Shown one piece after another: positions 50,525 through 59,852 of a stretch of 64,000 nucleotides of DNA. The notes beneath the pieces are model-generated. The model worked only from the letters and a program-made list of their open reading frames with translations, had not been told where the DNA came from and made no database searches. Position 1 is the stretch's first letter. Every line of letters begins with the position of its first letter. The position numbers were made by a program, and so were the translations under genes. The stretch is from Pseudoflavitalea rhizosphaerae (lineage in GTDB: Bacteria > Bacteroidota > Bacteroidia > Chitinophagales > Chitinophagaceae), in contig NZ_RCSU01000004.1 in the NCBI RefSeq assembly GCF_003991355.1, positions 62,001 to 126,000 of the forward strand, read 5' to 3'.

Positions 50525-51337
50525 TCAGACGGCTGCCTGGGAAGGCGGCACGCCGTACTGTTTTTTGAAAGCAAAGGAAAAATGGGAAAGGTCTTCAAAT
50601 CCTGTTTCAAGGTACACTTCACCCGGCGCTTTCCCTTTTTCCCGAATGAGGTAATGGGCTTCCTGCAATCTTCTTTGCAATAACCATTTGCTGGGAGATA
50701 TGTGAAAGATATGCTCAAAATCACGCTTGAAAGTGGCCAGGCTGCGACCAGTGAGATAAGCGAATCTTTTCAGTTGCACATTGAAATGGAAATTCCTGTT
50801 CATGAATTCTTCCAGGTCTATCTTGCCCGGCTCCTGGAAATCGAAGAGCAGGCGTGCAAGCGAAGGCTGGGATTGCAGCAGGATGAGCAGGGCTTCGCGC
50901 AGTTTCAATGTTTGCAATTGCTGATTGATTAGCTGGTTGCCCTGCAGATAGGGTAGCAATGAATCCACGAAACTCTTGTACAATGGTTCTTTTTTCAGTT
51001 CCATCACGGTTTCCATCTTTCCATTCCCCCCAGCATCCGCGCTGTAGCTATACTCCAGGCTGAACTGCTTCAGCAGTTCCTGGTCGAAATAAATGGACAC
51101 CGCTTCGAACACACCGCCCGGAGCGGGCTGCTTGTTGAACTTGATCAGCTGGTTCCTTTTGATGAACCTGAAATCCCCTGGTTTGAAAACATATTCCTTG
51201 ACGCCGGTATTTACGGTGAGGGTGCCTGAAAGCTGGTAACTGAACACATGCTCGGGCACAAACTGCTCACCTTCGCGGCTGCGCGCTACATAGCAGGAAT
51301 AAGAGAAGGGCGATCTTTGTTTGTCTGGTCCGGCCAT
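50525..51337 (-). CDS. AraC family transcriptional regulator
   Basis: The product is 270 residues. A cupin-like N-terminal domain (FVPEHVFSYQLSGTLTVNTG, YVFKPGDFRFIKRNQLIKFN) precedes two helix-turn-helix units in about 165-265 (FNVQLKRFAYLTGRSLATFK, RRLQEAHYLIREKGKAPGEV, YLETGFEDLSHFSFAFKKQYG). It follows the SDR gene by 17 bp. An 18-bp direct repeat of AraC-site spacing lies just upstream of the SDR promoter, so it probably activates its own operon. The inducer would bind the cupin domain and is unknown. Confidence 0.93.
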   Translation of the reverse strand: MAGPDKQRSPFSYSCYVARSREGEQFVPEHVFSYQLSGTLTVNTGVKEYVFKPGDFRFIKRNQLIKFNKQPAPGGVFEAVSIYFDQELLKQFSLEYSYSADAGGNGKMETVMELKKEPLYKSFVDSLLPYLQGNQLINQQLQTLKLREALLILLQSQPSLARLLFDFQEPGKIDLEEFMNRNFHFNVQLKRFAYLTGRSLATFKRDFEHIFHISPSKWLLQRRLQEAHYLIREKGKAPGEVYLETGFEDLSHFSFAFKKQYGVPPSQAAV

Positions 51338-51354
51338 ATTGCAAAGCTATTGTT

Positions 51355-52245
51355 TTACTGTTTTCTTTGAACGTTCTGCGTGTAGAACTGCCCGGCAGTG
51401 GTAGACAGGAAATTTTCCGCCTCTGCATGATCTGTACTCACCGTTATATCTTTCCATTTTTCCATTTCTGCATCTCTTGCTGCGTTTGCTGCTTCCAGGA
51501 TGCCAAGTGCTTCACTGCCCAGGACCAGGTGAACGGGAGGTTCAGGATGGATGGCCAGTTCCACCAGTACATTGGCCGCTTTGGCGGGATCGCCAACCGG
51601 AATGAATTTGCCGCTTTTGAAAAGATCGGACCTTTGTTTCACCAGATCGTATCCTTCGATCTCTTTGGCATAGGTCATGGAAGCACCGCTCCAGTCTGTA
51701 CGGAAGCCGCCGGGCTCCACACTGGTCGCATAAATGCCGAGAGGTCCCAGTTCTTTTGCAAGCGCTTCTGTAAATCCTCCCAGACCGAATTTCGCCGCCT
51801 GGTAAATGGTGAGCCCTGCATTGCCTACCCGTCCGCCAATGGAACTGATCTGCAGGATCCGGCCGCTGCCTTGTTTGCGCATGTATGGAAGTACTGCGCG
51901 AGTGAGCTCGATCGGTGCATAAAGATTTGTTTCCAGCTGGCTGCGTACCTGTTCTTCCGTGAATGCCTCTGCTGCGCCAACTATACCAAAACCCGCATTG
52001 TTGACCAACACATCGATGCGGCCAAAATGTTTGACGGCAGTGTCCACTGCTTTGTATACATCTTCATAACGGGTAACATCAAGTGAAATGGGCAATATCC
52101 CTGCGCCATACTCCTGCACCAGATCTGACAATTGATCGATATTGCGGGCAGTGGCTGCTACGGCATCTCCACTCTTTAAAACCGCTTCTGTTATATTACG
52201 TCCCAGTCCGCGGGAACTACCTGTGATAAACCATACTTTTTTCAT
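51355..52245 (-). CDS. Short-chain dehydrogenase/reductase (SDR)
   Basis: The product is 296 residues, a classical SDR: cofactor motif TGSSRGLG (8-15), an Asn-Asn-Ala-Gly segment (VLVNNAGFGIVGA), catalytic Ser in RILQISSIGGRVG and YxxxK in LTIYQAAKFGLGG. It oxidises or reduces an alcohol or ketone with NAD(P). The C-terminal extension of about 50 residues is typical of the SDR group that is often encoded next to AraC regulators. It is the first gene of the operon with AraC (50525-51337). The substrate is not predictable. Confidence 0.93.
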   Translation of the reverse strand: MKKVWFITGSSRGLGRNITEAVLKSGDAVAATARNIDQLSDLVQEYGAGILPISLDVTRYEDVYKAVDTAVKHFGRIDVLVNNAGFGIVGAAEAFTEEQVRSQLETNLYAPIELTRAVLPYMRKQGSGRILQISSIGGRVGNAGLTIYQAAKFGLGGFTEALAKELGPLGIYATSVEPGGFRTDWSGASMTYAKEIEGYDLVKQRSDLFKSGKFIPVGDPAKAANVLVELAIHPEPPVHLVLGSEALGILEAANAARDAEMEKWKDITVSTDHAEAENFLSTTAGQFYTQNVQRKQ

Positions 52246-52264
52246 TCTTATTTTTTTTATGATA

Positions 52265-52333
52265 CAAAATTAGAACTGTCTGCTTCCGCCTGCTTTGTTG
52301 AAAAGCTCAAAGATTCTTTGTTGAGAAGCTCAT
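52265..52333 (-). promoter_or_regulatory. SDR-AraC operon promoter with AraC-type direct repeats
   Basis: On the minus strand TAATTTTG (52272-52265) is an exact -7 element; there is no -33 TTTG. In its place are two 18-bp direct repeats, plus-strand 52293-52310 and 52316-52333 (CTTTGTTGARAAGCTCAW), matching in 16 positions with a 23-bp period. They centre near -43 and -66 from the expected start, as for a class II AraC-type activator. Confidence 0.6.
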
Positions 52334-52345
52334 CAATTTTTAAAT

Positions 52346-52379
52346 GAAAGAGCCTGCAGATCAATCCACAGGCTCTTTC
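52346..52379 (-). terminator. Hairpin terminator after the alpha/beta hydrolase gene
   Basis: GAAAGAGCCTG and CAGGCTCTTTC form an 11-bp perfect stem. It begins 24 bp past the hydrolase stop codon in the reading direction and ends with CTTTCATTTAAAA, a weak T-rich tail. Confidence 0.65.
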
Positions 52380-52402
52380 CCATCAGGAGCTTTTCCATTT
52401 TC

Positions 52403-53431
52403 CTATTTAGCAAAACCTGCCGCTTCAATAATTGCATCCACAAATGCCTGAGGCGCTTCCTGGGGAAGGTTATGACCTATTCCTCCTGTAATTGTATGAT
52501 GTGCATATTTGCCGGTGAACTTTGAAGCGTAGGCGGCGGGAGACGGATGCGGCGCTCCGTTGGCATCGCCCTCCAGCGTTACAGTTGGAACAGGGATGGA
52601 GGGAAATGCAGCCAGTTTCTTTTCGAGCGCATCGTATTTCTTTTCTCCTTTCGCCAGGCCCAGCCTCCAACGGTAATTGTGGATCACGATAGCAACATGA
52701 TCAGGATTTTCGAATGAAGCTGCGGACAGATCGAAGCTGGTATCAGAGAACTTCCACTGCGGCGAAGCTGTTTGCCAGATCAGTTTGGAAAATGCTTTTC
52801 GATTGGCTTCATAACCTGACTGCCCACGTTCAGTTGCAAAATAATATTGGTACCACCATTGTTGCTCAGCCTGTGGCGGCAATGGTTTTTGATTCGCCTC
52901 CTGGCTCCCGATCAGGTAGCCGCTCACAGAAACCAGGGCAGTTGTGCGTTCCGGCCAAAGGGCGGCAACAATATCAGCAGTTCTTGCACCCCAGTCGAAT
53001 CCACCGATGATGGCCTTGTCGATCTTCAGGGCATCCATAAAATCGATCACATCTGCAGCAAGCGCTGCCTGCTGGCCATTGCGTGGTGTTGTAGCATCGA
53101 GAAAACGCGTGCTGCCATAACCCCGCAGATAAGGGATCAGTACCCTATATCCTTTTGCTGCCAGCAACGCCGACACTTCGGCGTAACTGTGTATATCGTA
53201 TGGCCAGCCATGGAGCAGGATCACTGCCTGGCCGCCTGCCGGACCGGCTTCTGCATAACCGATATCCAGAATGGCTGTTTTGATCTGTTTGACGGGAAGC
53301 GAATTGGTTGAGTTTCGTTGATCTGTCACTGTTATATTTTGCGCATTGGCGCCTGTAATGTCAAAGAGTACTGCGGCGAAAGTGAATGCGATGGCCAGCC
53401 AATTGCGGCGGCTAATATTGAGCTGTTGCAT
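52403..53431 (-). CDS. Exported alpha/beta hydrolase, epoxide hydrolase-like
   Basis: The product is 342 residues. An N-terminal signal has a twin-arginine start (ISRRNWLAIAFTF) and ends near GANAQ, so Tat export is possible. The hydrolase core shows the oxyanion motif HGWPYDIHSY, the nucleophile elbow IIGGFDWGARTA with Asp in place of Ser (the epoxide hydrolase/haloalkane dehalogenase pattern), and catalytic His in TITGGIGHNLPQEAP. A cap with a WWYQYYFATERGQ segment fits the same group. It follows a DoxX-family gene by 7 bp. The substrate is unknown. Confidence 0.88.
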   Translation of the reverse strand: MQQLNISRRNWLAIAFTFAAVLFDITGANAQNITVTDQRNSTNSLPVKQIKTAILDIGYAEAGPAGGQAVILLHGWPYDIHSYAEVSALLAAKGYRVLIPYLRGYGSTRFLDATTPRNGQQAALAADVIDFMDALKIDKAIIGGFDWGARTADIVAALWPERTTALVSVSGYLIGSQEANQKPLPPQAEQQWWYQYYFATERGQSGYEANRKAFSKLIWQTASPQWKFSDTSFDLSAASFENPDHVAIVIHNYRWRLGLAKGEKKYDALEKKLAAFPSIPVPTVTLEGDANGAPHPSPAAYASKFTGKYAHHTITGGIGHNLPQEAPQAFVDAIIEAAGFAK

Positions 53432-53438
53432 GTTTAAA

Positions 53439-53768
53439 TTATTTTCTGTTTGAATCCGATCCGAAAGATTGAGAAAAAAGAATGTCTCTTTTACCTGTGG
53501 TAGTAATGCGGTAATCTGCGGGGAATAGTTTCCTGAACTGGCTGTAAGTTACGGATACCATCACAAATGCGATCATTAGCAATACAGCCACTCCGGATAG
53601 TTTTGCCACTCCCAGGATATAAATGAAATGGGCAGGATATCCGAGTTGCTGCGTAATGTCCCATACAAGCTTATTATGGGAGAGCTCAAAAAATCCACTG
53701 GTTCCGAACCAAAGGGAAGTAAGGATTGCGCCTGTCCAGTAAATGATCTTTGATGTTCTTGTGTTCAT
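53439..53768 (-). CDS. DoxX-like family membrane protein
   Basis: The product is 109 residues from ATG 53768; upstream in-frame sequence lacks conservation and would put a non-helical leader before the first helix. Three to four membrane helices (IIYWTGAILTSLWFGTSGFF, FIYILGVAKLSGVAVLLMIA) with the DoxX-like GYPAHFIYILGVAKLSGV motif. It seems short: DoxX-like proteins usually have a fourth helix near the C-terminus, whereas here FRKLFPADYRITTTGKRDIL follows instead, so it may be truncated. Related proteins accompany exported oxidoreductases. It is the first gene of the operon with the hydrolase. Confidence 0.75.
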   Translation of the reverse strand: MNTRTSKIIYWTGAILTSLWFGTSGFFELSHNKLVWDITQQLGYPAHFIYILGVAKLSGVAVLLMIAFVMVSVTYSQFRKLFPADYRITTTGKRDILFSQSFGSDSNRK

Positions 53769-53936
53769 GTTATATTGCTTTAGCGTTGTTTGATAACACA
53801 AAGATGTACTGCCGGGAGAAGCTGAATAAGCAGTTTCCTGTGAAGTGGACAGATGGAGCGGTGAACCAGGCATGTGAAAAGGGGAGGATTTGTGTTCTAT
53901 TCCTAAAATGGTTTTCTTTACGGGAAATCGTCAACA

Positions 53937-55157
53937 ATGGTCTGCACGCTGTATGCACATTACACAGGATTTGACAAAATCGAAAAAACGATACAGGAGT
54001 TTTTCCCGGGAAGTAAACTGTCTGTGGCGAAAGACGGAGAATCCAATGTGCTGGAATGTGAGGTCAGGGGAGGACTGTTCAGGCCTTCCGGAAAACTGAC
54101 AATCAGCTATCGCGAAAAAGCAATTCCTTCTTATAAGTTTGCGGAGAACGATCAATCGTCCCTTACCAATAACCTGCGCGGATTGTATGGGTATGTAAGG
54201 TCTCTTCCTTTCTCCAATGAAAGTCTGCAGGAAAAATTCCTGCAAAAGATCCTTACACTGAACTGTGAATTTTCCATTGCTGTTACGAAAGGAGAAATAA
54301 AAGAATTGAAAAATGTAATTCAGGAATTGGCAAAGGAGTTCGATGCTGTCCTGTTTGTGCAACCCAAAACGGTTATCAGCAAATCGAAAGGGCAACATTT
54401 TTTAGACAGTCGTCTGGATCTGATCATAGACCAGGAAGGAAACAGCGGGATCGATTCCCTGGATGTGAAAATTGATGCCAGTTATTTCGATCAGCATACA
54501 TCTGCCACGGAAGACCAACTGGCCAGAAAATCCAGGTCGGAGCAACTGATCGGGTCCTGGAAGATAAAGGTGAACAGTCACCTGCCTGTTATCGATCCTG
54601 AAGAAACGGTTACAATCAGGAGACCGGAGGAGATCGCGCAACGAGTGGCAGTACTGGCGGTGGTGAACCTGGTGGCTTTCAGTCATATTCCGCCGGAAGA
54701 AGCAAGGGACTACCTGCAACAAAATAATCTGTGGGATTTTGTTTCGCCTGCTGAAAAGGATTTTCTCAATGAGCCCACGGATGAAAAGAAAAGCCGGGAA
54801 AGCTGGAAATGCGAATGTATCTATACCTTGTTGTGGGCATTGAATAAAACAGAAACATTGCCGTCTCCTGCACAGTTATGTGATCTCGGCAATATCCCTC
54901 CTGAGAAATACCCGGTGGGAAAAGACAAGTCCCCGGAAGATTTTATCCGCTCTGCTACAGTCGTGCGTTCCAAAACTGAAATACTCGATGCCAGTGATCT
55001 TTATTATCGCCTTGACTGGGCCTGTGTTGACGCCCGGATCAATGGTAAACAAATCACAGAAGCTCATCCTGGTGTTGTATACGAGCGGCATTACGCATTG
55101 AACTGGTTAATGAATTATGGAAATCAGGAATGGGATGATGTGAGTTGTGATACCTGA
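53937..55157 (+). CDS. DUF4272 domain protein
   Basis: The product is 406 residues with no signal peptide, so it is cytoplasmic. The N-terminal half (1-200) is not recognised beyond mixed alpha/beta content. The C-terminal half is DUF4272: RRPEEIAQRVAVLAVVNLVA (about 222-241), WKCECIYTLLWALNKTETLP, LYYRLDWACVDARINGK and VVYERHYALNWLMNYGNQEW ending WDDVSCDT. DUF4272 proteins are widespread and uncharacterised. It is flanked by a divergent DoxX operon and followed by an MscS gene 111 bp on, with a weak -7-like TACTTTCG at 55216, so it is probably its own unit. Confidence 0.85.
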   Translation: MVCTLYAHYTGFDKIEKTIQEFFPGSKLSVAKDGESNVLECEVRGGLFRPSGKLTISYREKAIPSYKFAENDQSSLTNNLRGLYGYVRSLPFSNESLQEKFLQKILTLNCEFSIAVTKGEIKELKNVIQELAKEFDAVLFVQPKTVISKSKGQHFLDSRLDLIIDQEGNSGIDSLDVKIDASYFDQHTSATEDQLARKSRSEQLIGSWKIKVNSHLPVIDPEETVTIRRPEEIAQRVAVLAVVNLVAFSHIPPEEARDYLQQNNLWDFVSPAEKDFLNEPTDEKKSRESWKCECIYTLLWALNKTETLPSPAQLCDLGNIPPEKYPVGKDKSPEDFIRSATVVRSKTEILDASDLYYRLDWACVDARINGKQITEAHPGVVYERHYALNWLMNYGNQEWDDVSCDT

Positions 55158-55268
55158 TGCTGTCAACTTAATTGCATTTTAATTTTAGATTAATAGCCTG
55201 CCAAGACCAGGAAAATACTTTCGTGCCGGTTAAGTGAGCAGATCGATCATCTTTCAAAAGACCGGATT

Positions 55269-56318
55269 ATGAAGGAAATATTGCAATATCATTTCTTACA
55301 GAACACTGTACAAAGCTGGCTCATCGCCTTTGGTATCGGAATACTGATGGTAGCTGCACTCAGGATCATTCAATCGCTGGTGATCAAAAGGATCAGGGTC
55401 TTAACTGCCAAAACACAAACCAATTTCGATGATTTCATCATCAGCGCCATCGAACGCTCTGTGATGCCGGTGCTGTATGTGCTGGCCATATACAGCAGCA
55501 TGCAGTATCTCACACTTTCGGAAAAAGCGAACAAGATCGCACATCTACTGGTGATGTTGGTCTGCACATTTTATGTTTTGCGGACCATCAGCAGTTTCAT
55601 CGTTTATGTTTTTCAGCGTTCCCTGGTGAAACATGACAATGAGCAGCGAAAAAAACAATCGAAAGGTATCCTGCTCATCATCCAGATATTGATCTGGGTG
55701 GCAGGTTTTCTTTTTTTGATAGACAATCTTGGTTACGATATCACAACGCTGGTGGCTGGTTTGGGTATCGGCGGTATCGCCATTGCGCTGGCGGCCCAAA
55801 CGATCCTTGGCGATCTTTTCAGCTACCTGGTGATCTTCTTCGATAAGCCTTTCCAGATCGGCGACTTCATTATTATGGATGATAAGCTTGGAACGGTGGA
55901 ATACATCGGCATCAAAACCACCAGGATCCGCACGCTCAGCGGGGAACAGCTGGTTTGCTCGAACACGGACCTCACCAATTCCAGGGTGCACAATTATAAA
56001 AAAATGAAAGAACGCCGTGTTGTTTTCTCTTTTCGTGTAGTGTATGGAACTGCTGCGGAAAAGATCAAACGCATACCGGCGATGGTAAAAAAGGTTGTTG
56101 AAGGGTTTTCAGATACAAGGTTCGACAGGGCCCACTTCAAAACCTTTGCAGAGTCCAGCCTTGAATTTGAAGTGGTGTTCTATGTGTTGTCGCCGGATTT
56201 TAATATGTATATGGACCGCCAGCAGAGCATTAACCTGCAGATCTATGAGCAGTTTGAACAGGAAGGGATTTCTTTTGCATTGCCTGCGCAAAGGATCTTT
56301 ATGGGCAGTTCCAATTAA
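55269..56318 (+). CDS. MscS family small-conductance mechanosensitive channel
   Basis: The product is 349 residues. There are four to five membrane helices; the pore-lining helix with the MscS pattern (LGIGGIAIALAAQTILGDLF) lies at about 168-187, followed by YLVIFFDKPFQIGDFI. The cytoplasmic beta domain has GTVEYIGIKTTRIRTLSGEQ and a C-terminal alpha/beta domain. It opens under membrane tension to release solutes at hypo-osmotic shock. Its stop codon overlaps that of the convergent helicase gene by two bases (TAA at 56316-56318 against 56315-56317). Confidence 0.95.
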   Translation: MKEILQYHFLQNTVQSWLIAFGIGILMVAALRIIQSLVIKRIRVLTAKTQTNFDDFIISAIERSVMPVLYVLAIYSSMQYLTLSEKANKIAHLLVMLVCTFYVLRTISSFIVYVFQRSLVKHDNEQRKKQSKGILLIIQILIWVAGFLFLIDNLGYDITTLVAGLGIGGIAIALAAQTILGDLFSYLVIFFDKPFQIGDFIIMDDKLGTVEYIGIKTTRIRTLSGEQLVCSNTDLTNSRVHNYKKMKERRVVFSFRVVYGTAAEKIKRIPAMVKKVVEGFSDTRFDRAHFKTFAESSLEFEVVFYVLSPDFNMYMDRQQSINLQIYEQFEQEGISFALPAQRIFMGSSN

Positions 56319-59300
56319 GCAGGTTGAAAACTCAGCAATTTCAGTAATTCATTTTTAGATAATACAGGAAGCAGGGTATTCCCGGTTTTGATGAGGGTAT
56401 CAGCCAAAGATTGTTTGTTCTCCTGCATCTGCATGATCTTTTCCTCAACCGTATTGGAACAGATAAGCCGGACGGCAATCACTTTCTTGTTTTGCCCGAT
56501 CCGGTGGGCGCGGTCGATGGCCTGGTTTTCCACAGCCGGGTTCCACCATGGATCAACAATGTATACATAATCAGCGGCGGTGAGATTGAGACCTGTGCCG
56601 CCGGCTTTAAGGCTGATAAGGAATACGCGGCTGTCGGGATTGTTTTGAAATGCGTCCACAACTTCGCCGCGCTTCCTGGTATGGGTGCTACCCGTGAGGG
56701 TTTCGAATCCGATTTTCCTTTTTTCCAATGCTGCTGCTATCAGGTGCAGCATCGAAACAAATTGCGAGAACACCAGGATCTTGTGGTTAGCCGATTTAGT
56801 TTCGATCTGCTCCATCAATGTGTCGATCTTGGCTGCGCTATGACCAGTAAGCGCTTCATCACCCAACAGCGCCGGTGCATCGCAGATCTGGCGGAGACGG
56901 GTAAGGCCTTTCAGCACATTCATCGGATTGCGTTTCAACTCATCGTTGGAAATGGCAGACACATAATCCCTGAATTCTTTTTCATAGGCGTCATAGATGC
57001 CTCGTTGTTCCTCATTCATTTCACAATAAACTACCATCTCTGTTTTTTCCGGCAGTTCGGGGGCCACTTCATCCTTGGTTCGCCGCATGATGAAAGGCTG
57101 TACTTTCTGCTGCAATTCCCTGGCGCGTTTACTGTATTTGAATGTATCGATAGGAATGGAAAAGATATCCCTGAAATATTGCCTGCTGCCTAACAGTCCG
57201 GGACATGCGAAACTCAACTGGCTGAACAGATCGAATGTATTGTTCTCGATGGGAGTGCCTGTGATCACGATCCTGTTGCGGGCATTCAGCAAGCGGACTG
57301 CTTTATATCGCTGTGTTTCGGGGTTTTTGATATGTTGCGATTCATCCAGGAAAACATAATTGAAATGGTAATCCTTCAGGAACCCAATATCTGAAAGCAG
57401 GGTGCCGTATGTGGTTAGTACGATCTCGTACTGATCGAAGTCTTCCGTACTCCTGGTTCGGCCGGCGCCGTGCAGGGTAAGCAAACGGATGTCCGGCGCA
57501 AACTTGTGTAATTCCTGTTGCCAGTTGAACACCAGCGTGCCCGGCACTACCATCAGGTTAGTATTGTTTTTTACTTTTTTTCTTTGTGAAAGAACAAAGG
57601 CAATGATCTGAATGGACTTGCCCAGTCCCATATCGTCTGCCAGGCATCCGCCAAAATTCAGGTCGTCCAGCGCATTGAGCCAGTTGAGGCCTTCCAGTTG
57701 GTATGGTCGTAAAGTGGCGTTCAGTCCTTCGGGTGATTCGATCCTTTCGATCTCACGGATGCCCTGCAGCTTATTCCTGTATTCCACTATTTCCTGTTCG
57801 ATAACTGCATCCGGCAGGGCCGCTTCGTACAATTGTTCGATGGCGGAAAGATTGATCTTGTTGATGCGGATGGTGCTCTCATCGATGATTTCCGCATTGT
57901 TGAAATAATCGGAAAATTTTTTGATCCATTCTTGTGGAAGGATCCCCTCGGTGCCATCATCCAGCTGCACATATTTGTTCTGGTTGCGGATGCTTTTGTA
58001 CACCTGTTTCAGTGAAGCACGCTGTTTACCGAACTGTACCCGTATATCGGCATTGAACCAGTTGATACCGGTCCTGATCCTGATATCGATCTTCACCCGG
58101 TGCGGATTCTTCCGGTTACTGTCCAGCTCATTGAATCCAAGTACCCTGATATCTTCTTTTTCCCATATTTCAAATGCCTGGAGGAACCAGTCCTCCGAAA
58201 GGAAACGGTCGCGGTGCAGGTAAAAATAATGCAGATCGTTTTCCAGTTGTTCCTCAAAGTGGGGGTGCTGGCCCAGGAGCATGGCGGTGAAAGCCCGCTC
58301 TGCAACATCGTTACGGGGCAGTATCACTTCTTTTCCTTTTGCATTGGTGGTATGAACCAGCCGTTGGGTACGGATTGGTATTTCTATTTCCCCGTAGCGG
58401 ATCACGGGAATGATCATCACATAATTCTTCAGGTCTGAAAGATAGAGGATCCGTTGAAGACCGCTGCTGCCCGGCAGTTCAGGCAATTCTGCTGGTGTTA
58501 TGGTCTCCAGGTACTGGTAGTCCACGGGAAGTTTATCCTCCAGTTTGTTGAGCAACTGGCTTTTGAACTCACTGAATTTGTTCTGATGAATAAGGAGATG
58601 ATCTTTCCTCTTCAGTAGTTCGATCATGCCCAGTGCAGGCAGCTGATCTGCCAGGTAGAGTGTATCTCCGGCCTGCAGGAACCAGTTGAATCTTAGTTGC
58701 GCCTCATTGAGGTCCAATTCATCCTGTGACTGCAGCTTCCCGGTAATGGCGTAAAAATTTCCTTCCCGGGTAACGGTGAGCCTTAGACTATTTTGCAGAA
58801 GGGCTGCTTTCACGGGCCTGATGGAGCTTGCTGTAATATTCCCGGATACTTCCGCATCATGCAGGTAGAATTTGTAGCATGCAGGATTGCGGATGATCGC
58901 TTTCAATGCTTTCAGGTCTGAAGGCGATCGTTTGGTGGATGGATGATGCTGGAATTTGTGAACGGCTGTATAGAATTTCAACTGTTCCGGATCGTCCTGT
59001 GCCCAGGCAAGGTCCAGCGGTGCGATGGCTGTCAGCGGATTCTTGATCTTTCCTTCTTTGGAAACTGCTGCAGAGTAGAGTTCTATCACCAGGTGCTTGT
59101 TATACCTGTGTTGTTTGAAAACTGTAATAATGGTTTTGCCTTCGGCAACCGGATCTTCCTGGTGCAATGCTTCCGGCGCAGGAAATAGTAAATGGTTCAT
59201 GCCCTGCATGGCCGTTGGTGTGACCGCCTGCAATGAAGGATGTTTGGGAGAGATCAGCAGTTTATTGTTTTCCCATTGTATAGAAAAGTAATCGTCGGGT

Positions 59301-59707
59301 TCCTGCACCATGCCCAGGCCATAATCCGCACCGAACTGTTGCAGTTTCTTCTTTCTTAATTCCGGAAAAAAGAAAATACCGAATTCCTCTTTTCGCAGGA
59401 GGGCAGTGAGCACCTGAGCTTCATGAACACATAACTTGTCTGAATACTGGTTGCAGGTACAGGACACCAGCAGTTGATCTTCCTGGCGCAGCACTGTTAC
59501 AGGAGGAAATACAGGAAAGGCCAGCCGGTTCAGGAAAGTGCCACAGTCAGGCTCCAGGATGTGTGGGGTGATCAGCTGGTAATCCTGCTGCTCCACATAA
59601 TGGCCGCCGGTGCCGGATCGGGCAATCAGGGTATCGTCAAGGGATTCAAGTGAAAATCTCTTGAAACGGGCATTTGATAGTTCCTGGTTATTGGCGGCCT
59701 GCTCCAT
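56315..59707 (-). CDS. SWIM zinc-finger SNF2 family DEAD/DEAH-type helicase
   Basis: The product is 1,130 residues from ATG 59707; the TTG 16 codons upstream is less likely. A SWIM zinc site lies near the N-terminus (Cys83, Cys85, Cys93, His95: CTC...CVH), followed by a long bacterial SNF2-associated domain. The ATPase motor has motif I DDMGLGKS (about 690-697), DESQH in place of DEAH (about 789), TGTPIENN, and C-terminal motifs LKAGGTGLNLTAAD and QAIDRAHRIGQ (about 1063). Proteins of this build (RapA/HepA-like) remodel nucleic acid-protein complexes, probably RNA polymerase or DNA repair complexes. It is a single gene unit. Confidence 0.95.
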   Translation of the reverse strand: MEQAANNQELSNARFKRFSLESLDDTLIARSGTGGHYVEQQDYQLITPHILEPDCGTFLNRLAFPVFPPVTVLRQEDQLLVSCTCNQYSDKLCVHEAQVLTALLRKEEFGIFFFPELRKKKLQQFGADYGLGMVQEPDDYFSIQWENNKLLISPKHPSLQAVTPTAMQGMNHLLFPAPEALHQEDPVAEGKTIITVFKQHRYNKHLVIELYSAAVSKEGKIKNPLTAIAPLDLAWAQDDPEQLKFYTAVHKFQHHPSTKRSPSDLKALKAIIRNPACYKFYLHDAEVSGNITASSIRPVKAALLQNSLRLTVTREGNFYAITGKLQSQDELDLNEAQLRFNWFLQAGDTLYLADQLPALGMIELLKRKDHLLIHQNKFSEFKSQLLNKLEDKLPVDYQYLETITPAELPELPGSSGLQRILYLSDLKNYVMIIPVIRYGEIEIPIRTQRLVHTTNAKGKEVILPRNDVAERAFTAMLLGQHPHFEEQLENDLHYFYLHRDRFLSEDWFLQAFEIWEKEDIRVLGFNELDSNRKNPHRVKIDIRIRTGINWFNADIRVQFGKQRASLKQVYKSIRNQNKYVQLDDGTEGILPQEWIKKFSDYFNNAEIIDESTIRINKINLSAIEQLYEAALPDAVIEQEIVEYRNKLQGIREIERIESPEGLNATLRPYQLEGLNWLNALDDLNFGGCLADDMGLGKSIQIIAFVLSQRKKVKNNTNLMVVPGTLVFNWQQELHKFAPDIRLLTLHGAGRTRSTEDFDQYEIVLTTYGTLLSDIGFLKDYHFNYVFLDESQHIKNPETQRYKAVRLLNARNRIVITGTPIENNTFDLFSQLSFACPGLLGSRQYFRDIFSIPIDTFKYSKRARELQQKVQPFIMRRTKDEVAPELPEKTEMVVYCEMNEEQRGIYDAYEKEFRDYVSAISNDELKRNPMNVLKGLTRLRQICDAPALLGDEALTGHSAAKIDTLMEQIETKSANHKILVFSQFVSMLHLIAAALEKRKIGFETLTGSTHTRKRGEVVDAFQNNPDSRVFLISLKAGGTGLNLTAADYVYIVDPWWNPAVENQAIDRAHRIGQNKKVIAVRLICSNTVEEKIMQMQENKQSLADTLIKTGNTLLPVLSKNELLKLLSFQPA

Positions 59708-59791
59708 GGCCTGCAAATATCGGCTATTTGGCCTTTCCGTTTTTTTCTCCTGCAAATGCCATTAAAAATATTTTAACATAAGGATGCTAAA

Positions 59792-59816
59792 TAGTTAGGA
59801 ATCCTAACTATATTTG
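59792..59816 (+). promoter_or_regulatory. MarR-type operator over the -7 element of the secreted-protein gene
   Basis: A perfect dyad, TAGTTAGGA-A-TCCTAACTA (59792-59810), runs into TATATTTG (59809-59816), an exact -7 element. The start of transcription should be near 59823 and the ATG is at 59853. A regulator bound here would block polymerase. The MarR gene at 60736 is the obvious candidate. Confidence 0.7.
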
Positions 59817-59852
59817 TGGCGTCATTTCAAACATCTTCCAAAATAAACAATC

